Assembly: GCA_963798855.1 (NCBI GenBank)
Contig: CAWCUU010000002.1
Span: 1,054,001-1,118,000, forward strand
Reading direction: 5' to 3'
DNA: 64,000 nucleotides
Origin: CAWCUU01 sp963798855
GTDB lineage: Bacteria; Gemmatimonadota; Gemmatimonadetes; Longimicrobiales; RSA9
Made by a program: the position numbers and the translations under genes. This document shows, one piece after another, positions 7,711-15,811 of the stretch; within the stretch, counting starts at the first letter, position 1, and every line of letters begins with the position of its first letter. The notes below the pieces were generated by a model, which was given only the letters and a program-made list of their open reading frames with translations, ran no database searches and was not told the origin of the DNA.

Positions 7711-10700
7711 TTAGCCACCCAACTCGATAAGCAAACCAGCGGCTTGATCTTCGACCAGCGTCGCCCCGAGCGACCGGGCGCGTTTCAAGGCTCTGCCGGC
7801 CGCCCGCAGTGCAGCCGCTCTATTGATATTTCGAAGAAGGCGTGCTTTTTCGAGTACAAGTCGCGTTCCAGAAAGCACATCCAATCGGATGGCTCTTGCC
7901 AGGTGTCGGTTCAGATGATGGAGCCCCTGCTCCGCATCGCCGTCGTGCTCCGCCAGGCGTGCTGCCGGGATAATTACATAGGAGAGATCGCCGGAGTATC
8001 GGATCGCTCTGCTCGTAGTCGGCTCCAGTTGATCAATATGTTCTCGAGCAGATCTATAGTCGCGAATCTGCAGAGCCGACAACGCTAATAGGCCGTGAGC
8101 GGATGTGGCGACAAGCTCCTCCGTAAACTGTCTAAGCAGGCTGTCCCCGATCTCCATTACCCGGGGAAAATCACCGCGCTCGTAGGACGTAATCCCGAGA
8201 TTCAACTTTGCGACGGAGTGTAACAAACGGGCGTGTTCTGCAGACTCGGAGATTTCAATACTGCGTTGCAGGAGGGCCTCAGCTCGCGCGAATGCCTTCC
8301 GTTCCAATTCCGCGACTGCAACGTCATTCAATACCATCGCCAGCAAAATGCTCGCGCCGATCTCCTCCGCGAGCTCCTCTGCCTCGCGGAAGGTCGCCAA
8401 GGCGGAGAGGAGTAGCCCGTTATGTAGGTACGCGGAGCCAAGTAGACGGAGCGTCTTCAGCCGGAGCAGAGGCGGAGAACCAGTTCTGTCTATCTCTATC
8501 GCAGCTCTCTTTAGGGCAGCCCGGCGGCTCTTGCTGTGGAGGATTATGGTACCGGCCAGCGTACCTGCCTCAAGAGCCGAAATACCGTCGCTGCACCGGC
8601 CGGCAAGATCCTGTAGGGGCCTCAGCAGTTCTCCCATCCCCATGATGTCCCCGCGCAACTGAAAAGCGGCCGCTAGGCGAGCGAGAACTCGAACTTGTGC
8701 GAGGGGTTCATCTCGAAGCTTGAGATCAGCGTAGAGGCTTCGCAAGAGAGCTGTTGGGTTCTTACATTTCGGCTGCTCACACTCTATTTCAGCAAGATAA
8801 ACATCAACCATATGCGAAGGGATTTGCACGTCCATGGAAGGGTCCAAGTTCATCTGTATCTTTCGAAGCAATATCTCAGCCTCTCGGTCCCGCTTTAGCT
8901 CGTGCAACAGCTCCGCCAGCTCATATTCAGCCTGGAGTCGGCCTGACAGGGTCGGCGCCGTATCTGCCGCAAGCCGCAACTGATCTATCGATTCAGGATA
9001 GGCCGCCATCGTCTTGCTCTCATGCGCAGCGGCAATGGCGTAACTGTGCGACGCCACCAGGTCGCCCGCAGCATGAGCATGCCAAGCAATAGCGGCGAAG
9101 TCAGATCCTCGGGATGCGAGAATGCCCGCCGCGTTTTGGTGCAATAGACGGAATCGAGATTGGGGCACGATGTGTTCGAGTTCTTCTCGTATGATGTCGT
9201 GGGCTAGGACGACCCGATCGGCCTCCAAGATGACGAATCCTCCGGCCGCGAGCCGGTTGATCGCCAACGAAATTTCTGCGGAAGGGGCAACGCATGATAG
9301 TTCTCCTATATTCAGCGAAACCGATGCTACTGATAGCAAGGAGATGATCTGCAGATCTGTAGAGCGCAGATACTGGAGGCGTGTCCTCAGGGAAATTCGC
9401 TCCGGTACCATCGAATCGATTGGAGGTGCTTGCCGCAATCCGAGGAGTACGGTGTTTAGAGTGAAGGGATTTCCACACGTCTTGGATAGCTCGTAAGCCA
9501 ACTGGTCAGATAAATACCCGCCCACGTTTCGCAAATACCTTTGTGTTAGATCATATACCTGGGATGGGTCCAGGTCTTCCAGAACGATAAATGTTGAAGG
9601 CCAATTGCCCTCAATGACCTCAGCCTCCGCGGTCCCCGCAGCTGTACGCAGAGTGTAGAGGATAAACATTGGCGAGTCTGGGTCGGTATTGGCCAAGTAC
9701 GCTATAGCGTCGCTGCTAGAACTGTCTATCCACTGGATATCATCCAAGAAGATAACCAGCGGCCGTTCATTGGACATGTGAGTGAATAGCGTTGTAAGAG
9801 CTTCTAGCATTCTAAGTCTATTATCGGCCACTGTTAGATCCGGTAAGCGATCTTGATTAACGTGAACGTCAAGCTTCGGAAGAAGAACGGAAATTGCCTC
9901 ACGCCAAGCGCCTTCTATCTTGTTAAGATCTGATTTCTGGACCGCTGATCTGAGCAGATTTCTTAGTGCTGAGAACGGGCTCAGTCGCTGTGTTCGCGTG
10001 CACCGACCGCTGACTACTCGCGCACCTGACAAAACCATCTTTCGTACTGCGCGCTCGGCCAGCCGCGTCTTACCTATTCCAGAAACGCCCAGAATTCCGC
10101 ATATCTGTGAAGTTCCAGAAAAGGCGACTCTGGAGAGATCCTCAATCCGGCGATGCTCGGCAGTGCGGCCGATAAATGGGATTACCTCTACGACGGCCGG
10201 AAAAGTGTTCTGAGTACGCGTAGGTAGTAGAAGAGCTTTCAATTCATGAAGATCATCCGTAGAGAAACCACGTGCCTGTACATCCTCACACAGGCGCTGA
10301 TATTCGAGCTTCCCTACGTTGTGCTCGGATGTGAGGAGGTGTGCGCGCACTCTTCTTACCTCTACATCGAATGAGAAGCCAATGCGCCTAAACAAATTGC
10401 ATAGGGCGATTGAGCGCTCCCAAAATCCGTCATTCCCCAACTCGTCCAGTCTTTGGACAAGAGAGCAGCTTAAGGTGACGAGTAGGTCGGCCCCCTTTCT
10501 CTCTCGCCAATCGTCGAAATCGGATTCGCCCAGACCAGGTAGGTCAGCGAGGTAATCACACTCGAGCAATCGACTGAGGTTCTCGGTGTCCGCCGTCTGG
10601 ATGGAGAGGCGAACCTGTGTCAGGTCGCTGCAGCTGAGCCCATCTTGTATCCTGAGGATCCCGGCTGTCTCCGCAATTAACGATCGGGTGGTAGCCTGCC

Positions 10701-10902
10701 GGATCGTCGAGATTGCTTGATTCAGGGAGTGAAGCGATTTTTTGGGATTCGTGTTAGGCCAAAGGAGCTGCCCGAGCTCTGATCTACTTTTAGGCTGCTC
10801 CGCTAGTATATGCAGCAGGGCTCTGGCCTTCCTGCTACTGAGTTGAATTGGCTCCCCGTTCCAAAGCAAGGAGGGACTTCTGAATGGCCGCACCGCCAGC
10901 AT
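7711..10902 (-). CDS. SARP-type regulator: winged helix + BTAD + AAA ATPase + TPR array
   Basis: About 1063 residues. Residues 1-85 are an OmpR-like winged helix of the SARP type (LSSRKARALLHILAEQP, LGQLLWP). Residues 90-235 are a bacterial transcriptional activation (BTAD) TPR-like domain. Residues 240-520 are a STAND/AAA ATPase with FIGRTAEHRRI, Walker A GVSGIGKT near 272 and Walker B LVIFLDDIQW near 382. The C-terminal half is helical TPR-like repeats with no LuxR-type HTH. The frame opens at a TTG (10941), but ATG at 10902 has a GAGGTG five bases upstream and starts at the family N-terminus. It is the last gene of a minus-strand set with HD-GYP and a micro-ORF. Base composition is clearly lower in GC, with many AT-rich codons (ATA, TTA, AGA), suggesting acquisition by transfer. 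Confidence 0.88.
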   Translation of the reverse strand: MLAVRPFRSPSLLWNGEPIQLSSRKARALLHILAEQPKSRSELGQLLWPNTNPKKSLHSLNQAISTIRQATTRSLIAETAGILRIQDGLSCSDLTQVRLSIQTADTENLSRLLECDYLADLPGLGESDFDDWRERKGADLLVTLSCSLVQRLDELGNDGFWERSIALCNLFRRIGFSFDVEVRRVRAHLLTSEHNVGKLEYQRLCEDVQARGFSTDDLHELKALLLPTRTQNTFPAVVEVIPFIGRTAEHRRIEDLSRVAFSGTSQICGILGVSGIGKTRLAERAVRKMVLSGARVVSGRCTRTQRLSPFSALRNLLRSAVQKSDLNKIEGAWREAISVLLPKLDVHVNQDRLPDLTVADNRLRMLEALTTLFTHMSNERPLVIFLDDIQWIDSSSSDAIAYLANTDPDSPMFILYTLRTAAGTAEAEVIEGNWPSTFIVLEDLDPSQVYDLTQRYLRNVGGYLSDQLAYELSKTCGNPFTLNTVLLGLRQAPPIDSMVPERISLRTRLQYLRSTDLQIISLLSVASVSLNIGELSCVAPSAEISLAINRLAAGGFVILEADRVVLAHDIIREELEHIVPQSRFRLLHQNAAGILASRGSDFAAIAWHAHAAGDLVASHSYAIAAAHESKTMAAYPESIDQLRLAADTAPTLSGRLQAEYELAELLHELKRDREAEILLRKIQMNLDPSMDVQIPSHMVDVYLAEIECEQPKCKNPTALLRSLYADLKLRDEPLAQVRVLARLAAAFQLRGDIMGMGELLRPLQDLAGRCSDGISALEAGTLAGTIILHSKSRRAALKRAAIEIDRTGSPPLLRLKTLRLLGSAYLHNGLLLSALATFREAEELAEEIGASILLAMVLNDVAVAELERKAFARAEALLQRSIEISESAEHARLLHSVAKLNLGITSYERGDFPRVMEIGDSLLRQFTEELVATSAHGLLALSALQIRDYRSAREHIDQLEPTTSRAIRYSGDLSYVIIPAARLAEHDGDAEQGLHHLNRHLARAIRLDVLSGTRLVLEKARLLRNINRAAALRAAGRALKRARSLGATLVEDQAAGLLIELGG

Positions 10903-11027
10903 GGCGCACCTCAGGGGCAGGGCGTGATGCTCAAATGGCAACTCAAAAGGAACGTACAGGCAAGTCTTGAAAGGAATAGCTGTTTGCGTCAGTGTAAACG
11001 GGGTTGCGGCCAGAGGCCCGCAGGGTA

Positions 11028-12347
11028 CTACGATTGTGCCGCCAGAGCCGGCGCGACCCGTACGCTAGGTGCATCTTGCCGCAATTGCGGTAATACTCTT
11101 GCTATCGTGTCCTTTGTTCGTATTAGATCTACTATATACGGATCGAATTGTGTTCCAGAGCAGCGGGTAAGTTCTGAATAGACATGGTCTATTGGCAGGG
11201 CAGGACGATACGGGCGGTCTGAAAGCATTGCATCGACAGAGTCTGCTATCTGTATTATCCTAGCAATGATTGGGATGTTCTCGCCATTCATTCCATCCGG
11301 GTAGCCGGATCCGTCAAACTTCTCATGGTGGTGTCTGATCGCCTGTAGTACCCGACTGTTGTAGATCTGAAGACTAGAAACGAATTCAGCTCCGCGGGTC
11401 GCGTGAGTACGGATGACCCGCATTTCCGAAGGGGACAGCGAATGTGGCTTTTGGATCAAGTGCGCGTAAATCCCGTCGACCTTTCCGATATCATGGAGCA
11501 GAGACGCGGTCTCCACCTCTTCTGCTCGCTTCCCATGCATGCCGAGATCCTCAGCAATCGCTCGGGCCAAAATGGAGACCCGAAGGGAATGCCCGGAGGT
11601 GTACGGATCCCGGGTCTCAATCGCCTTGATCAGAGCCCGCAGGAGCGCTTTGTTGGCGTGTTGGATCTCAACAATGTTTAGGTAGGAATAGCGAATAATT
11701 AGCAGTGGCAGAATGAGCGCAATCAGCCCGGTAAGCCCCACATCTCGGTAGACAATCGCGGCGAGTAGCGCGAGCGGACTGACAAGCAAATCATAATAGA
11801 GATTTGAACCACCCGGCCCGATAATGCTGCGTATGGTCTTCTCAAGAGCGAGTTGCTGGTTTAGGGATAGATATACACCAATCACCGCGACATTAACTGC
11901 GAAGAATGTGGCCGACATCAAGAACAGTCGCACCAACGGTTCTCCGACAACTGGTGCCCCTGCGGATGAATTGTATAACCAAGCTCCAAAGATGATCGCG
12001 ATAGCTACCTGGGCGACGTTAAAGGTTACTATCCATGGCTTGAACTTCCTAATGAGGTAAAGAGAAGGACTCCAGATTGCTATGGCCGCGATAACGGCAA
12101 CTGGGAGGGGGAACAGAACGGCGATTGTGAATAGCGGAACGAAGGCAATCGAGGAAGTTACTGTCTTTCCACCCACCGAGTAGAATACAGGGAGGGCCTC
12201 GCTGACGATCCCGAGGATGACCAAAAAAAGCACAGCAACGGCATCTGCCTGCGTTAGCGACTCGATCGAAAGGTAATCAAGTCGCAGCAGGCAAATTCCG
12301 CCAGCGACAATTACGACAGCGGTGAAGAAGCGGGCAGATCTTGTCAT
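11028..12347 (-). CDS. Membrane-bound HD-GYP cyclic-di-GMP phosphodiesterase
   Basis: A 439-residue protein. Residues 8-225 hold about seven hydrophobic membrane segments forming an unrecognised sensor region. Residues 235-420 are an HD-GYP domain: SGHSLRVS near 251, the LLHDIGK pair (H285, D286), THATRGAEF near 314 and HHEKFDGSGYPDG near 340 with the diagnostic GYP. All metal ligands look present, so hydrolysis of c-di-GMP (or a related cyclic dinucleotide) is expected. The ATG at 12347 has no close Shine-Dalgarno (a G-run about 14 bases upstream), so translation may be coupled to the 21-codon ORF that ends 27 bases before it. Same low-GC composition as the SARP gene. Confidence 0.88.
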   Translation of the reverse strand: MTRSARFFTAVVIVAGGICLLRLDYLSIESLTQADAVAVLFLVILGIVSEALPVFYSVGGKTVTSSIAFVPLFTIAVLFPLPVAVIAAIAIWSPSLYLIRKFKPWIVTFNVAQVAIAIIFGAWLYNSSAGAPVVGEPLVRLFLMSATFFAVNVAVIGVYLSLNQQLALEKTIRSIIGPGGSNLYYDLLVSPLALLAAIVYRDVGLTGLIALILPLLIIRYSYLNIVEIQHANKALLRALIKAIETRDPYTSGHSLRVSILARAIAEDLGMHGKRAEEVETASLLHDIGKVDGIYAHLIQKPHSLSPSEMRVIRTHATRGAEFVSSLQIYNSRVLQAIRHHHEKFDGSGYPDGMNGENIPIIARIIQIADSVDAMLSDRPYRPALPIDHVYSELTRCSGTQFDPYIVDLIRTKDTIARVLPQLRQDAPSVRVAPALAAQS

Positions 12348-12374
12348 AGAAAGAGAATACGCCCCCTCGCCTGC

Positions 12375-12440
12375 TTACGTCACGATGGTGATACCAGCCG
12401 TGATGACTTTCGCCAAAAATGTGAATAGTGCCGCGAGCAC
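12375..12440 (-). CDS. Putative 21-residue hydrophobic micro-peptide upstream of the HD-GYP gene
   Basis: GTG at 12438-12440 opens 21 codons ending in TAA (12375-12377). The upstream sequence AAAGGAGGTGAG, with AGGAGG at 12449-12454, is almost perfectly anti-Shine-Dalgarno at an 8-base spacing, far better than any site near the HD-GYP start. The peptide is nearly all hydrophobic (begins MLAALFTFLAK, ends GITIVT) with a single lysine. It could be a leader peptide coupling HD-GYP translation, a small membrane peptide or a secreted signal. No family is recognised; support is the ribosome binding site and position only. Confidence 0.5.
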   Translation of the reverse strand: MLAALFTFLAKVITAGITIVT

Positions 12441-12474
12441 CCAGCTCACCTCCTTTCGGGTCACGTCGGCCCGG

Positions 12475-12527
12475 GTCCGCTAAGGACGGGCCGCGGCGCT
12501 CCGCTAGGACTCCGCTTGGGCTCCGCT
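12475..12527 (-). promoter_or_regulatory. SARP-like operator: three heptamer direct repeats at 11-bp period
   Basis: On the plus strand CTCCGCT occurs at 12499, 12510 and 12521 (minus strand AGCGGAG), three perfect copies each separated by 4 bp. A fourth, GTCCGCT, lies 24 bp away at 12475. Heptamer repeats with 4-bp spacers, one per helical turn, are the known binding geometry of SARP regulators such as ActII-ORF4, DnrI and AfsR. They lie 35-90 bp upstream of the micro-ORF in the locus that encodes a SARP. A short inverted repeat CTCGC-AA-GCGAG (12526-12537) abuts them. No convincing -10 hexamer was found on either strand. Confidence 0.6.
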
Positions 12528-12551
12528 CGCAAGCGAGGGGGCTATTCCGTT

Positions 12552-12656
12552 CGTGTCAAACAACCCTGCGCCGTGGAAACGGCGTCGCCGGGTTCCTGGG
12601 CGAACCCGGGCGAGGGATCATCGGGCGACCGCTAGGGTCAGCGGCGGAGACACGTA
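12552..12656 (+). other. Hairpin-rich region, possible structured RNA (class not recognised)
   Basis: Several nested complementary segments can be read by eye: outer GTGTC (12553-12557) with GACAC (12648-12652); CCCT with AGGG enclosing CGCCG-TGGAAA-CGGCG (12569-12584) and CCGGGTT-CCTGGGCG-AACCCGG (12588-12609); then CCGCT-AGGGTC-AGCGG (12629-12644). A seven-T run follows on the plus strand at 12691-12697, after a small GCCG/CGGC hairpin. It could be a leader of the GH3 gene (plus) or upstream DNA of the peptide/HD-GYP unit (minus). Conserved cores of c-di-GMP, c-di-AMP, cobalamin and fluoride riboswitches were not found. GC-rich DNA folds easily, so this is tentative. Confidence 0.3.
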
Positions 12657-13044
12657 TCCTACAGGGTATGCCGTGACTTCGGCGGTCTTGTTTTTTTGAA
12701 ATCTGAATCGAAGTTGGGCTTTGCGTCGTTCAATGAGACGCGCCGTGTAGATAGTGCTTCGGGACCGGGTGGATGTCAAGAGACAAGTCGGCTGCGGCGG
12801 TGAACGTAAGGTGCAACGGGAAAACGAGTTCGCGGGGTCTGTCAAAAGCGCAGCGTCGGGTGTCGGATTCGGCGTGGTGAAATGGCTGGCAGGGTCGTGA
12901 GAACGTAAGCCTTGTGCAAGGCGGTGTGGCGAAGCAACTTGGAAGTCCCGCATCTCCCGGATGCCGGGAGGTGCTCTCTCCGGAATGTCGCGTACCGCCG
13001 CCACACGCGGCGTCTTCCACGGCTACATCGAAGGACGGCAGAAA
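12657..13044. other. Intergenic stretch before the GH3 gene
   Basis: After the T-run at 12691-12697 this stretch has no gene I can support. The frame of the GH3 gene is open from 12961, but the codons before 13045 do not resemble a signal peptide. No clear promoter, terminator or repeat was seen. Confidence 0.4.
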
Positions 13045-14868
13045 GTGCATCGGATCCGGCTCGGGGTCATGCTGATCGCGATCGGCGCGGTGGCGGTGGC
13101 ATCGCCTGCTTCTGCGCGCGAGCGCGTGCGGGGCGAGGTGGGCTCGAGCTGGGTGAACCGCACGCTCGAGTCGATGACGTTGCGCGAGCGCGTGGCACAG
13201 ATGGTCATGCCGTACATTGATGGTGGATTGCCGCGGACGGGGTCGCCGGAGTGGCGGCGGGTGCAGAAGCTGGTGCGGGACGAGCGGGTCGGCGGAGTGA
13301 TCGTGGGGAAGGGGCCGGCGACGGGGACGACGGCGTGGCTGAACACGTTGCAGGCGCTCACGCGCGTGCCGTTGCTGGTGGCGGCCGATCTCGAATGGGG
13401 TCCCGGCACGCGGCTGGAGGGAGGGACGGTGCTGCCGGTGAACATGGCGCTGGCGGCGGCGGGAGGAGCGGAGCTGGCCCGGGAGGCGGGGAGGATCACG
13501 GGTGAGGAGGCGCGTGCGGCCGGCATTCACATGGCGTTCGCGCCAGTGGCCGACGTGAACGTGAACCCGCTGAATCCGGTGATCAACACGCGGAGCTACG
13601 GGGCCGATGCGCGGCGTGTGGGTCGGTGCGTCGCGGCGTTCATTGAAGGGGCCAGGAGCGCGGGACTTCTGACGGTGGCGAAGCACTTTCCGGGACACGG
13701 CGATACGGAGACGGACTCGCACCTGGGGCTGCCGGTGGTGAGGGCCACGCGAGCCCGCCTCGACTCGGTCGAGCTGGTGCCGTTCCGCGCCGCGATCGCG
13801 GCGGACGTGATGGGGGTGATGACGGCGCACATCGCCGTACCGGGCATCGAGCCGGATGGCGCCAGGCGTCCGGCGACGTTGTCGAGTGCGGCGGTGCAGA
13901 CGCTTCTGCGGGGACAGCTGGGGTTCGGCGGCATCATCGTCAGCGACGCACTGATCATGGATGGGGTGCGCAAGTACGCGGATCCGAGCACGGTGGCGGT
14001 GGAGGCGGTCGAGGCAGGGGTGGACATCCTGCTGATGCCGCCGAACGCGGGGCAGGCGATCGATGCGGTAGTCGGAGCGGTCGAGTCGGGTCGGATCAGC
14101 CGGCACAGGATCGATGCCTCGGTGCGTCGCATCCTGGAGGCCAAGGAAGCAGTGGGGTTGCCGTTCGGTGCTCTGGTGGACCTGGGCGAGGAACGGCGGA
14201 TGCTGACGGAACCGGCGCATCGCCGCTTTGCGGCGCAGACGACGGCGCGTTCGATCACCCTGGTCTCGTACAACCACACGCTCTTTCCGGTGGTACTCGG
14301 CAGTGGTCCGATCCGGCGGGTGGTGAACGTGGTGTACGACGACTATCGCCGAAGGCATCTCGGCGAGACCATGCGGTCGGAGCTCGAGCGACGGGGCGCG
14401 CTCGTGACGACCGTGCGATTGTGGCGCAGCTCGAGGCCGACGGACCTGCGGGCTGCCGAGGCAGCAGCGCGAGACGCCGACGTCGTCCTCTTCTCGACCT
14501 ATGCCTCGGCGTCGCCCTGGAAGGGTTCGCTGGGCCTGCCTTCGGGAGTCGCCGGCCTGGCGGAGCGGCTCGCTGCGCGCGGCGCACTACTCATCTCTTT
14601 CGGAGATCCGTACGTGATCCGCCAGGTGCCGAGCGCGAGCACCTATCTGCTGGCGTGGACGGATACGGAGGCCGCGATCCGCGCGGCGGCTCGGGCGTTG
14701 ACGGGTGAGGTCCCGATCGTGGGCCGACTGCCGGTGCCGCTGCCGCCGTCGCACCTGGCGGGGGACGGTATTGTCGTGCCGCCGTTGGGCGCGCTGCTTC
14801 GTCAGGTCGCGCCGGCGGCCGTATCGTCGGTGGCGGAAGCGCAGGGGACGGGAGGGGGACCGCGCTGA
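13045..14868 (+). CDS. Exported glycoside hydrolase family 3, NagZ-like beta-N-acetylhexosaminidase
   Basis: About 607 residues. A signal peptide (VHRIRLGVMLIAIGAVAVASPASA) supports the GTG start at 13045, with AAGGA nine bases upstream; the open frame begins at 12961. Residues 30-370 are the GH3 TIM barrel. KHFPGHGDTETDSHLGLP near 213 is the NagZ signature, whose Asp/His pair supplies the acid/base, and VSDALIMDGV near 298 carries the catalytic nucleophile Asp. Residues 400-590 are the GH3 C-terminal domain. It should release N-acetylglucosamine from peptidoglycan fragments or chitooligosaccharides outside the cytoplasm, unlike the cytoplasmic single-domain NagZ of enterobacteria. No partner recycling genes are adjacent. 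Confidence 0.88.
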   Translation: MHRIRLGVMLIAIGAVAVASPASARERVRGEVGSSWVNRTLESMTLRERVAQMVMPYIDGGLPRTGSPEWRRVQKLVRDERVGGVIVGKGPATGTTAWLNTLQALTRVPLLVAADLEWGPGTRLEGGTVLPVNMALAAAGGAELAREAGRITGEEARAAGIHMAFAPVADVNVNPLNPVINTRSYGADARRVGRCVAAFIEGARSAGLLTVAKHFPGHGDTETDSHLGLPVVRATRARLDSVELVPFRAAIAADVMGVMTAHIAVPGIEPDGARRPATLSSAAVQTLLRGQLGFGGIIVSDALIMDGVRKYADPSTVAVEAVEAGVDILLMPPNAGQAIDAVVGAVESGRISRHRIDASVRRILEAKEAVGLPFGALVDLGEERRMLTEPAHRRFAAQTTARSITLVSYNHTLFPVVLGSGPIRRVVNVVYDDYRRRHLGETMRSELERRGALVTTVRLWRSSRPTDLRAAEAAARDADVVLFSTYASASPWKGSLGLPSGVAGLAERLAARGALLISFGDPYVIRQVPSASTYLLAWTDTEAAIRAAARALTGEVPIVGRLPVPLPPSHLAGDGIVVPPLGALLRQVAPAAVSSVAEAQGTGGGPR

Positions 14869-15045
14869 AGGGCACGCGCCGGCCTCTGCGGCGCCGCACC
14901 AGCAGACAAACGAGTGTGCAGGCCGTCGCGATGACGGTCCGATGCGAGGCGCGCTTGCACCCCGCCGGGTTTCTTCGGACATTCTTGCGCTCGTGGTCCG
15001 GCGTGGCGCCGGGCCGCAGACGTCTCGAGGAGCGCGGAACGGTCG

Positions 15046-15811
15046 ATGACCCCCTGGGTGCTGCGCCTGATCATCGCGAACGGCGTGATGTTCTTCCTGA
15101 CCCTGCAGATTCCGGGTCTGGAGCGTGCGCTCGCGTTGTTCCCCTCGCCGGGTCTGATCCTGCGGCATCCGTGGACGCCGCTCACCTACATGTTCCTGCA
15201 CGCAGGCTTCGCGCACATCTTCTTCAACATGCTGGCGCTGTTCTTCTTCGGGCCGCAGATAGAGGTGCGCCTCGGCTCCCGGGACTTCCTGCTGCTGTAC
15301 TTCATCAGTGGGCTAGGCGGCGCGCTGGCCTCGCTGATCTTCGCGCCGAATGCGCCGGTCGTGGGTGCGTCGGCCGCGGTGTTCGGGATCATGCTCGGCT
15401 TCGCGATGTACTGGCCCGACGCGCCGATCTACCTCTGGATGATCGTGCCGATCAAGGCCAAGTGGCTGATCACCGGACTGGTCGTCATCTCCGTTGTTCA
15501 GCGGGATCACGGGGGCGGAAGCCGGTGTGGCTCATTTTGCGCATCTGGGAGGTTTCGCGACGGGGTGGCTGTACCTCAAGTGGCGGGACCGGCAGACGCG
15601 CCGTCGCGTGGTCGAGCGAGCGGCGACCACGTTGGACAAGGTATCCGGGCGTCTGCAGCGGGAGGAGAAGCAGTGGCGTTCCATGGACCTCGACCGTCTG
15701 CACGAGCTGAATCGGCAGGAGGTCGAGCGCATCCTTCGCAAGATCGACGTCTACGGCGTCGACAGCCTCACGCGCGAGGAGCGCGAATTCATGAATCGGA
15801 TGGTTCTGTGA
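15046..15811 (+). pseudogene. Rhomboid intramembrane serine protease, frameshifted
   Basis: Two frames together make one rhomboid of about 255 residues. The first frame (from ATG 15046) has the early membrane helices, HAGFAHIFFNM and the nucleophile motif VGASAAVFG near residue 107. The second frame, entered near 15490-15494, continues FSGITGAEAGVAHFAHLGGF with the catalytic His, then a cytoplasmic helical tail to 15811. At the switch (GTTGTTCAGC) one base is extra or two are missing. The break separates the catalytic Ser from the His, so the gene as written cannot give an active enzyme. Because the second frame is perfectly conserved, an assembly error is as likely as real decay. Its 3' end overlaps the convergent kinase gene by 23 bases. 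Confidence 0.85.

Noticed and set aside
12552..12656. Riboswitch of a named class (c-di-GMP, c-di-AMP, cobalamin, fluoride)
   Set aside because: Hairpins are present, but none of the conserved core sequences of these classes could be found on either strand, so only a generic structured region is reported.
12730..14358. 542-codon open frame on the minus strand
   Set aside because: It runs opposite the GH3 gene, is rich in His/Arg/Pro as antisense frames of high-GC genes are, and has no recognisable motif.
15489..15500. Programmed ribosomal frameshift in the rhomboid gene
   Set aside because: No slippery heptamer or downstream pseudoknot was evident, and three other genes show similar one-base breaks, so an indel is simpler.
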